Source: Microcystis sp. T1-4 (lineage in GTDB: Bacteria > Cyanobacteriota > Cyanobacteriia > Cyanobacteriales > Microcystaceae). Taken from it: a stretch of 7,729 nucleotides of DNA. Below are positions 1 through 4,949 of the stretch, one piece after another. Every line of letters begins with the position of its first letter. Position 1 is the stretch's first letter. Location: contig NZ_CAIP01000200.1 in the NCBI RefSeq assembly GCF_000297435.1, forward strand, positions 1 to 7,729, given 5' to 3'. Position numbers and translations under genes: made by a program. The notes under the pieces were generated by a model that was not told the DNA's origin, did no database searches, and saw only the letters and a program-made list of their open reading frames with translations.

Positions 1-101
1 TATATAGTATAAAAAAATTATAAAAAAGCCAAAATCAGCGAAAAATAGGCTTTTATCTGCCAATAAATCTGGCAAAGACAAGCAAGCCGCCAAGAGAGAA
101 G

Positions 102-142
102 TTAAAGCGAAAATCCGTTCTTAGCAAGGGTTTTCGCTTTAA
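102..142. repeat. 15-bp inverted repeat (hairpin)
   Basis: Arms 102-116 and 128-142 pair over 15 positions with a single T-G wobble (114/130) around an 11-nt loop. The arms read TTAAAGCGAAAATCC and GGGTTTTCGCTTTAA. No T-tract follows on either strand, so a classic terminator is unlikely. It could be a dispersed hairpin or MITE remnant, or a boundary element for transcription from the left. Confidence 0.75.
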
Positions 143-187
143 ATCTCCCGATAATTGCTGAGGCTGATGGGTGAAGGGAGGGAATGA

Positions 188-201
188 TTAACTTTCGTTA
201 A
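188..201. promoter_or_regulatory. Dyad TTAAC-N4-GTTAA upstream of ccm promoter
   Basis: A perfect 5-bp inverted repeat sits about 40 bp upstream of the proposed -35 box, with its centre about 75 bp before the predicted transcription start. That spacing would suit an activator of the LysR family, which includes the known regulators of cyanobacterial carbon-concentrating genes. The assignment is inference from geometry; short AT-rich dyads also arise by chance. Confidence 0.3.
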
Positions 202-234
202 CGTGAAGATGAGAAATAATCATAATGTTTTATA

Positions 235-263
235 TTGTCAAAGGTGTCATAGTTTCCTATGCT
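235..263 (+). promoter_or_regulatory. Putative sigma70-type promoter of the ccm operon
   Basis: TTGTCA (235-240; 5/6 to consensus) is separated by exactly 17 bp from TATGCT (258-263; 4/6). A start near 270 would give a leader of about 240 nt before ccmK2. It is the best promoter-like pair seen in the upstream 512 bp. Confidence 0.45.
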
Positions 264-512
264 TTTTTTAGGTTGATAATTTTGCCTGACTCGTCAAATT
301 TTTACCAACCAGCCCTAGAAAATAAAATTAGTGGATGAAAACGGTCACGATCGAGATAAAATTCAGGATGGTCTTACCCACCTTGCCACGATCCCGACTG
401 CCACCAAAGCTAGAGCAGGAAAAGTAACAAGGAAAGAATTTGACTGAAACAAAATTGATAACGCTAACGAGATTAATAGTTTAGTTTGGCTTGACAAGCG
501 AGGAACAAAAAA

Positions 513-824
<312 letters not shown>

Positions 825-890
825 ACACCGTTGATCGGGGTCAGCATCTATAGAGTCGAAGAAAGCCAACCATTAGGAGACAAAAATATT

Positions 891-1232
891 ATGTCAATTG
901 CAGTGGGCATGGTGGAAACCTTGGGTTTCCCAGCCGTTGTCGAGGCGGCTGATGCCATGGTAAAAGCCGCCCGCGTAACCCTAGTAGGTTACGAAAAAAT
1001 TGGTAGTGGTCGCGTCACCGTCATCGTCCGAGGAGACGTTTCGGAGGTACAGGCCTCCGTATCGGCGGGGACAGAAGCGGCATCTAATCGTGTTAAAGGT
1101 GGTCAAGTCCTCTCGACCCACATCATCGCCCGTCCCCACGAAAACCTCGAATACGTTCTTCCCATTCGTTATACAGAAGCCGTGGAACAGTTTCGTGAAA
1201 GTGTTAACCCACAACCTTTAAGACGAATCTAG
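891..1232 (+). CDS. ccmK1: Carboxysome shell hexamer protein CcmK1
   Basis: Second single-domain BMC shell protein, 113 residues, nearly identical to CcmK2 through the core: KIGSGR pore loop at 36-41, K25, and the HIIARPH edge motif. It differs by a C-terminal extension of about 9-10 residues ending in PQPLRRI and by one inserted residue around 64-65 (EAASNRVKGG versus ENANRVNGG). The start at 891 is chosen over an in-frame ATG at 831 because AGGAGA (875-880) sits 10 nt upstream, and translation from 891 reproduces the MSIAVGM family N-terminus. The earlier start would add 20 non-homologous residues. CcmK1 and CcmK2 probably share shell facets. The duplicated genes keep long identical DNA stretches, for example 26 nt at 750-775 and 1131-1156. 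Confidence 0.94.
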   Translation: MSIAVGMVETLGFPAVVEAADAMVKAARVTLVGYEKIGSGRVTVIVRGDVSEVQASVSAGTEAASNRVKGGQVLSTHIIARPHENLEYVLPIRYTEAVEQFRESVNPQPLRRI

Positions 1233-1264
1233 AGCGCAACTAACTTTTAGTGTAAACAAATTCC

Positions 1265-1576
1265 ATGCAAATTGCCAAAGTTTGCGGAACCGTCGTTAGC
1301 ACCCTGAAACCGCGCAGTATGACGGGAGTGAAACTTCTGCTTTTGCAATTCATCGACGCACAGGGGCAACTTTTGCCTAAATACGAAGTAGCGGGTGATA
1401 TTGTCGGAGCGGGGCTTAATGAATGGGTGCTAGTGTCCCGGGGAGGAGCGGCTCGTATCGAAGACGGGCAGAACAATCGCCCCCTTGACGCGATGGTGGT
1501 GGGGATTATTGACACTATAACCGTAGAAAATCGCACCCTCTACAGCAAGAGAGACGAATTTCGTCAATCCGGTTAG
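1265..1576 (+). CDS. ccmL: Carboxysome vertex pentamer protein CcmL
   Basis: EutN/CcmL-family protein of 103 residues; family members form pentamers that cap the twelve vertices of the icosahedral shell. Recognisable family blocks are MQIAKVCGTVVSTLK at the N-terminus, GVKLLLLQ (21-28), the YEVAGDIVGAG loop (about 40-50), EWVLVSRGGAAR (53-64) and RPLDAMVVGIID near 72-83. The length is typical. The gene starts 32 bp after ccmK1, and I see no good Shine-Dalgarno in the AT-rich spacer. That fits low translation of a protein needed in few copies, or translational coupling, but this is inference. The start is fixed by the conserved N-terminal strand at residue 1. Confidence 0.95.
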   Translation: MQIAKVCGTVVSTLKPRSMTGVKLLLLQFIDAQGQLLPKYEVAGDIVGAGLNEWVLVSRGGAARIEDGQNNRPLDAMVVGIIDTITVENRTLYSKRDEFRQSG

Positions 1577-1646
1577 AAATCGATAGGACCCAAACACAGT
1601 TAATTAACAACCAGCCAGCCAAATTCAGTATGGAGGAAGACTAACT

Positions 1647-3605
1647 ATGGTCGTCCGCACAACGGCGGCTAGTCCGAAAAAGCGGACCAAATCCCCAGAG
1701 GAAACGCGCATAGACGAGAGTGCCAAAGTCCACACCTTCTCTAACCTCAGTGGTGCTATCGAGATCGGGGCGCGAGTGGTGATTGCTCCGGGGACTTCCA
1801 TCCGCGCCGATGAAGGAACCCCATTTCACATTGGCGACGACAGCAAAATTCAGGACGGAGCAATCATCCACGGTTTAGAAAAAAGCCGTGTGGTGGGAGA
1901 TGACGGCCGAGAATATTCGGTGTGGATCGGCCGGGGCAGCTGCATCACCCACATGGCACTCATTCACGGGCCAGCCTATGTGGGCGATCGCTGTTTTATC
2001 GGTTTTCGCTCCACCGTCTTTAATGCCCGCATCGGTGCCGATTGCATCGTCATGATGCACGCCCTCGTTCAAGACGTGGAAATCCCCGCCGGTAAATTCG
2101 TGCCATCCGGTTCCGTGATCACCAGTCAACAACAGGCCGACCGCTTACCCGATGTCACAGAAATCGATCGAGCCTTCACTCGTCACATTGTCGATATCGA
2201 CCTCGCCCCCAGCGTCGCGGTCAAAGCCCACAGCCCAGCGACTCCTGCACCAGCAGCCGCTATAAACATCGCTAATGAGACGCTATATAGAAATTCGGTG
2301 ACACCTATGAGTTTAAATACAAACATTCGAGCGCAGGTTCGCTCCCTCCTCTCCCAAGGCTACAAGATCGGCATCGAATACGCTGACAAACGCCGCTTTA
2401 AAACCAGTTCTTGGTTAAGTGCCGGCTTTATCGACGGCAGCCGCGAAGAACAGGTATCCCAATCCCTAGAAGCCTCCCTGAGAGACCTACAAGGCGAATA
2501 CGTCCGCCTGATCGGAGTCGATCCCGCCGCTAAACGGCGCATACTGGAAATGATTATCCAACGCCCCGAAGACACCCCGGGAGAACCGGCCCGCACCACC
2601 ACCGCCGTCCACGGCGGTCATGGCAACGGTAACGGCCATTCCGACCTGTCCGTACAAGTGCGTTCCCTGCTCGCCCAAGGACTGAAAATCGCCACCGAAC
2701 ACGCGGATAAACGCCGGTTTAAAACCAGTTCTTGGTTAACTGGACCTGCGATCGAAACCAAGAGCGAAGCGGGCATCATTCGCGATATTGAAGCGATCGT
2801 GACTGAAAATAGCGATGAGTACGTTCGCCTGATCGGGATCGACCCGCAAGCGAAAAAACGCGTCGTCGAAATGATTATTCACCGCCCCGGCGGCACCCCC
2901 GCTAGTAACGGCAGCGGCAAAGCCAGCAGCTACAGCGCCCCCGCTAGTAACGGAGCCAGTTATAGCAGCAGTGGTAGCTTAAGTGGGGAAACGATCGCTC
3001 AAATTCGTTCCCTGCTCGCCCAAGGCTACAAAATCGGCACCGAACACGCGGATAAACGCCGGTTTAAAACCAGTTCTTGGCAGAGTTGCGCCCCGATCGA
3101 AAGCAATCGCGAATCTGATGTAATTACTGCTTTGGAAGATTGTTTACGCGAGCATAGCGGCGAATACGTCCGCTTACTCGGTATCGATGCTAAAGCCAAA
3201 AAACGGGTTTTAGAAACGGTGATCCAGCGTCCCGATGGTTCGGTGGCCAGTAATGGCAACGGTAAAACCGCCACCGTTGCTGAACCGAGTTTCAAAAGCT
3301 ATGCTTCTGGTTCTTCTGGCGGCGGTACTGCCACTTTAACCAGTACCTTAACTGCGGAAACGATCACTCAAATTCGCTCTTTATTGAACCAAGGTCACAA
3401 AATCGGGGCCGAACACGCGGATAAACGTCGTTTTAAAACCAGTTCTTGGCAAAGCTGCACCCCGATCGAGAGCAGTCGCGAATCCGATGTGGTGGCCGCT
3501 TTAGAAACCTGTCTGCGCGACCATCAAGGGGAATACGTTCGTCTGATCGGGATTGACTCCCAAGCGAAACGCCGTGTTCTCGAATCGATTATTCAACGCC
3601 CTTAA
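1647..3605 (+). CDS. ccmM: Carboxysome assembly scaffold CcmM (gamma-CA-like domain plus four SSUL modules)
   Basis: A 652-residue scaffold that condenses Rubisco and organises the carboxysome interior. Residues about 20-180 form a left-handed beta-helix of the gamma-carbonic anhydrase type, with the zinc ligands in place (H75, H102, H107) and catalytic-site neighbours R53, D55 and Q69. The only cysteines in this half are C99, C116 and C133; none lies near 194-200. A Pro/Ala linker (about 190-228) leads to four SSUL modules of exactly 79 residues: 229-307, 336-414, 451-529 and 574-652. Each contains ADKRRFKTSSW and EYVRLxGxD, and the linkers of 28, 36 and 44 residues are Ser/Gly/Asn-rich. Cysteine pairs occur only in modules 3 and 4. 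GGAGGA (1632-1637) lies 9 nt before the ATG. Synechocystis CcmM is similarly four-repeated, S. elongatus CcmM three-repeated. An internal start near residue 218-221 probably gives a short SSUL-only form. Confidence 0.97.
   Translation: MVVRTTAASPKKRTKSPEETRIDESAKVHTFSNLSGAIEIGARVVIAPGTSIRADEGTPFHIGDDSKIQDGAIIHGLEKSRVVGDDGREYSVWIGRGSCITHMALIHGPAYVGDRCFIGFRSTVFNARIGADCIVMMHALVQDVEIPAGKFVPSGSVITSQQQADRLPDVTEIDRAFTRHIVDIDLAPSVAVKAHSPATPAPAAAINIANETLYRNSVTPMSLNTNIRAQVRSLLSQGYKIGIEYADKRRFKTSSWLSAGFIDGSREEQVSQSLEASLRDLQGEYVRLIGVDPAAKRRILEMIIQRPEDTPGEPARTTTAVHGGHGNGNGHSDLSVQVRSLLAQGLKIATEHADKRRFKTSSWLTGPAIETKSEAGIIRDIEAIVTENSDEYVRLIGIDPQAKKRVVEMIIHRPGGTPASNGSGKASSYSAPASNGASYSSSGSLSGETIAQIRSLLAQGYKIGTEHADKRRFKTSSWQSCAPIESNRESDVITALEDCLREHSGEYVRLLGIDAKAKKRVLETVIQRPDGSVASNGNGKTATVAEPSFKSYASGSSGGGTATLTSTLTAETITQIRSLLNQGHKIGAEHADKRRFKTSSWQSCTPIESSRESDVVAALETCLRDHQGEYVRLIGIDSQAKRRVLESIIQRP
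1984..1991. repeat. HIP1 octamer GCGATCGC
   Basis: One exact copy of the highly iterated palindrome GCGATCGC found across many cyanobacterial genomes, lying inside the beta-helix part of ccmM. It supports a cyanobacterial origin but has no gene-specific role that I can infer. Confidence 0.8.
2297..2309 (+). promoter_or_regulatory. Putative internal translation start of the short CcmM form
   Basis: GGTGA (2297-2301), complementary to the 3' end of 16S rRNA, lies 5 nt before an in-frame ATG (2307-2309, residue M221). An in-frame GTG (2298-2300, V218) is an alternative start. Starting here would give a protein of about 432-435 residues containing all four SSUL modules without the beta-helix, equivalent to the M35 product known from S. 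elongatus. The local sequence is AT-rich compared with the surrounding gene. Confidence 0.5.
2331..2567 (+). repeat. CcmM SSUL module 1 (residues 229-307)
   Basis: First 79-residue Rubisco-small-subunit-like module. It carries the core ADKRRFKTSSW and EYVRLIGVD motifs, but alanine and serine replace the cysteines found at module positions 31 and 49 of modules 3 and 4. A 28-residue Gly/His/Asn-rich linker follows. Confidence 0.93.
2652..2888 (+). repeat. CcmM SSUL module 2 (residues 336-414)
   Basis: Second 79-residue module. It lacks the cysteine pair (Gly at position 31, Ile at 49) and is the most diverged in its middle (TGPAIETKSEAGII). A 43-nt stretch (2693-2735) is identical to one in module 3 (3038-3080). 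A 36-residue Ser/Ala/Asn linker follows. Confidence 0.93.
2997..3233 (+). repeat. CcmM SSUL module 3 (residues 451-529)
   Basis: Third 79-residue module, with a cysteine pair at residues 481 and 499. The 18-residue spacing equals that of the redox-active pair in SSUL1 of S. elongatus CcmM. A 44-residue Ser/Gly/Thr linker follows. Confidence 0.93.
3366..3602 (+). repeat. CcmM SSUL module 4 (residues 574-652)
   Basis: Fourth 79-residue module, ending exactly at the stop codon. It has a cysteine pair at residues 604 and 622. It is closest in protein sequence to module 3 (WQSC-PIES-RESDV in both), suggesting that modules 3 and 4 form one subfamily. Confidence 0.93.
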
Positions 3606-3636
3606 TTTCAGGACTCGGCGATCGGTGAAGGGAGAT

Positions 3637-3724
3637 AGGTGTTAGGTGTTGGCAGACCGGGAAAAATACCGGAAACTCTAACCCCTACCCCCTAACCCCC
3701 GCTCACTGATCACTGATCACTGAG
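3637..3724. repeat. Heptanucleotide tandem repeats and imperfect hairpin between ccmM and ccmN
   Basis: AGGTGTT occurs twice in tandem (3637-3650), and CACTGAT, CACTGAT, CACTGAG follow one another at 3704-3724. Between them, CCGG...CCGG and a CCCCTA-rich tract can pair imperfectly with the AGGTGTT region. Such short tandemly repeated heptamers (STRR) are typical of cyanobacterial intergenic DNA. This repeat cassette makes up most of the 131-bp gap and ends 12 nt before the ccmN ATG. Confidence 0.7.
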
Positions 3725-3736
3725 TAACTGTCAATT

Positions 3737-4399
3737 ATGTCCTTACCCCCCGTTCAACCTATTAGCCGCTCGGAATTCTATGTCAATGGTGATGTAACCA
3801 TTGATGAGAGTGCGATCGTGGCTCCGGGGGTGATTCTCCGAGCAGCCCCCAATAGCCAAATAATTATCGGTGCGGGTGCTTGCCTGGGTATGGGAACAAT
3901 TTTAACCGCCTATCAGGGTGTGATTGCTATCGGTGCGGGAGCAATTTTAGGTACAGGTGTTCTCGTCGTCGGTCGGGGTGAAATCGGTGAAAATGCCTGT
4001 ATCGGGTCAACCACAACGATTTTTAATGCTTCTGTGGCTGCGATGTCGCTCGTACCGTCTGGCTCCCTGATCGGAGATACTTCCCGTCAAATTACCATCG
4101 AGGTGTCAGCGACCCCATCGGAACCGGAAAGACCCCCTTTACCGGAACCGGAACCCGTAGTCAGTCAAGTGTCCCCAGTCCCGTCCATGGAGGAAGTGGT
4201 CGCCGAAACCGTGGCCAGTCCTTGGGATAGCGAGGAAATGGTCGCCGAGGCCAGTCCTCCGGAAACCAGAGAACAAGCATCTACTACTAACCGACCGAAT
4301 CAAGCATCGGTGGTCGGAAAGGTCTATATCAATCAGTTATTGGTCACGCTATTTCCAGAACGTCATCGTTTTAATGGCAACAATAACCATAATTCTTGA
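3737..4399 (+). CDS. ccmN: Carboxysome assembly adaptor CcmN
   Basis: A 220-residue adaptor joining the CcmM-Rubisco core to the CcmK shell. Residues about 10-120 are hexapeptide-type beta-helix repeats (for example IIIGAGACLGMGT, IAIGAGAILGTGV, GEIGENACIGSTT), related to the N-terminal domain of CcmM, with which CcmN interacts. Residues about 125-190 are a disordered Pro/Glu/Ser-rich linker containing a small internal duplication. Residues about 191-212 (VVGKVYINQLLVTLFPER region) form the amphipathic C-terminal encapsulation peptide that binds CcmK, followed by an Asn-rich tail. No strong Shine-Dalgarno is seen; a GAG near 3722 is distant, which fits a low-abundance protein. The linker is longer than in the 161-residue S. 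elongatus protein. Confidence 0.95.
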   Translation: MSLPPVQPISRSEFYVNGDVTIDESAIVAPGVILRAAPNSQIIIGAGACLGMGTILTAYQGVIAIGAGAILGTGVLVVGRGEIGENACIGSTTTIFNASVAAMSLVPSGSLIGDTSRQITIEVSATPSEPERPPLPEPEPVVSQVSPVPSMEEVVAETVASPWDSEEMVAEASPPETREQASTTNRPNQASVVGKVYINQLLVTLFPERHRFNGNNNHNS

Positions 4400-4438
4400 A
4401 GGGGAAAATAATCGTTCACAAGCCAAAAATCTCAACAA

Positions 4439-4455
4439 TAATTACTGAGTAATTA
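4439..4455. promoter_or_regulatory. Perfect 17-nt palindrome TAATTACT-G-AGTAATTA
   Basis: Eight-base arms flank one central G, 40 nt after the ccmN stop. The symmetry and odd-length centre suit a dimeric DNA-binding protein better than an RNA hairpin, because there is no loop. About 50 bp downstream is the TATAAT at 4508. Confidence 0.4.
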
Positions 4456-4507
4456 GACCTAATTTATCTAGAGTTCACGGCTGTCTAACTGTCCTCTAGG
4501 TACTGGG

Positions 4508-4513
4508 TATAAT
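4508..4513 (+). promoter_or_regulatory. Candidate -10 box TATAAT, distal rbcL promoter
   Basis: An exact TATAAT preceded by GGG. No good -35 lies at 16-18 bp (CTAACT at 17 bp spacing), so an activator would be needed. Use of this site would give a leader of about 430 nt containing all the other elements of the gap. Confidence 0.3.
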
Positions 4514-4614
4514 TGCTTAGAAATCCCATTAATATTTAGCGATTGCCGACATTTTTTGAGGTTGTAATTATTGATAATTTTCCTCAATTAAGGAGTAGTT
4601 TTAATCGCTCAAAG

Positions 4615-4648
4615 CCTGATGAGCAGAAGTTTCTGTGTGTCAATCAGG
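4615..4648 (+). promoter_or_regulatory. Nested hairpin in the rbcL upstream region
   Basis: The outer stem CCTGAT/ATCAGG (4615-4620 with 4643-4648) encloses a second short stem CAGA/TCTG (4624-4627 with 4632-4635). No coding frame explains it. If transcription starts at 4508-4513 it would be in the mRNA leader; otherwise it lies upstream of the proximal promoter. Confidence 0.4.
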
Positions 4649-4707
4649 TAAATTTTTGTTGATTTTTTTGTGTTTTTGTAGAGATTGTCAAAGTTAGATG
4701 ACGACAG

Positions 4708-4722
4708 ATTAAAGAAACTAAT
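4708..4722. promoter_or_regulatory. RbcR-type LysR binding box upstream of rbcL
   Basis: ATTAA-AGAAA-CTAAT fits the consensus ATTA(G/A)-N5-(C/T)TAAT that I recall for the LysR-family regulator RbcR, which controls Rubisco genes in Synechocystis. It also contains the T-N11-A signature of LysR sites. It lies 227 bp before the rbcL ATG and 70-80 bp upstream of a start from the TAGGAT box, plausible for activation. The consensus is quoted from memory. Confidence 0.6.
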
Positions 4723-4770
4723 CGCCTCGAGAAAAAAAAACAATCAAAATTTTAGGGATAGAGAAAAAAA

Positions 4771-4809
4771 ATGATCAGAATAGGATAAAGTTCGTGTTAA
4801 GATGATCAG
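4771..4809. promoter_or_regulatory. Paired ATGATCAG sites flanking a candidate proximal rbcL promoter
   Basis: ATGATCAG occurs at 4771-4778 and 4802-4809, 31 bp apart, about three helical turns, each containing the palindrome TGATCA. Between them is TAGGAT (4781-4786), a possible -10 box without a recognisable -35. The geometry could place two protein dimers on the same DNA face across the promoter. This is inference only. Confidence 0.3.
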
Positions 4810-4846
4810 TTGAAAAAAACATTAGTGAAAATTGCTCCCTAACTTC

Positions 4847-4871
4847 GCTCCTAGCAGCAGGGGACAGGAGC
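4847..4871 (+). promoter_or_regulatory. Hairpin in the rbcL mRNA leader
   Basis: GCTCCT (4847-4852) pairs perfectly with AGGAGC (4866-4871) across a 13-nt purine-rich loop. It lies 78 nt before the rbcL start, too far to block the ribosome binding site directly. It could stabilise the mRNA or influence start-region folding. Confidence 0.4.
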
Positions 4872-4934
4872 TTAAGAAAAATCTATGTCGGTTGACGGCG
4901 AGATTTTACAGGTGCGACTAATCATGCAGTTTAT

Positions 4935-4940
4935 GGAGGA
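4935..4940 (+). promoter_or_regulatory. Strong ribosome binding site of rbcL
   Basis: GGAGGA ends 9 nt before the rbcL ATG. Together with the equally strong site before ccmM, it contrasts with the weak or absent sites before ccmL, ccmN and rbcX, in line with the expected protein stoichiometry. Confidence 0.8.
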
Positions 4941-4949
4941 ATAATCCCA

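Larger units (their letters stand above)
1..512. other. AT-rich noncoding region and ccm operon leader
   Basis: No credible coding frame is present. The stretch holds a 15-bp-stem hairpin (102-142), a TTAAC-N4-GTTAA dyad (188-201), a sigma70-like promoter (235-263) and a leader of about 240 nt before the first gene. A weak 7-bp inverted repeat (AAAAGCC 24-30 / GGCTTTT 48-54) at the extreme left might be the end of an upstream transcription unit. The base composition is clearly more AT-rich than in the genes that follow. Confidence 0.8.
4400..4949. other. Noncoding control region between ccmN and rbcL
   Basis: The 550 bp contain no credible coding frame and no T-tailed terminator for the ccm genes, so read-through into rbcL remains possible. 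The region holds a 17-nt palindrome (4439-4455), a 9-bp-arm hairpin (4465-4473 / 4494-4502, one wobble), a TATAAT box (4508-4513), a nested hairpin (4615-4648), an RbcR-like box (4708-4722), two TGATCA sites, a leader hairpin (4847-4871) and the rbcL ribosome binding site. Poly-T (4652-4679) and poly-A (4731-4770) tracts flank the box. Confidence 0.8.

Noticed and set aside
24..54. AAAAGCC/GGCTTTT hairpin as a terminator of an upstream gene
   Set aside because: Only three GC pairs, a 17-nt loop, and T residues that are part of the stem; too weak to call.
491..496. Exact TTGACA just upstream of ccmK2
   Set aside because: It is only 17 bp before the start codon, so any promoter using it would start inside the gene.
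831..890. Upstream ATG giving ccmK1 20 extra N-terminal residues
   Set aside because: The added residues are unlike any CcmK N-terminus, and a good Shine-Dalgarno (875-880) precedes the ATG at 891.
981..1221. Overlapping open frames inside ccmK1 on both strands
   Set aside because: They are shadows of the conserved ccmK1 frame, with no ribosome binding site and no recognisable protein.
2280..2289. ACGCTATATA in the ccmM linker, identical to the last 10 bases of the window (possible MITE end)
   Set aside because: A single AT-rich 10-mer without a partner repeat; the linker reads in frame, so chance is the simpler explanation.
3704..3724. Tandem CACTGAT units as a CRISPR-like array
   Set aside because: The units are 7 bp with no spacers; they are a short tandem repeat, not CRISPR.
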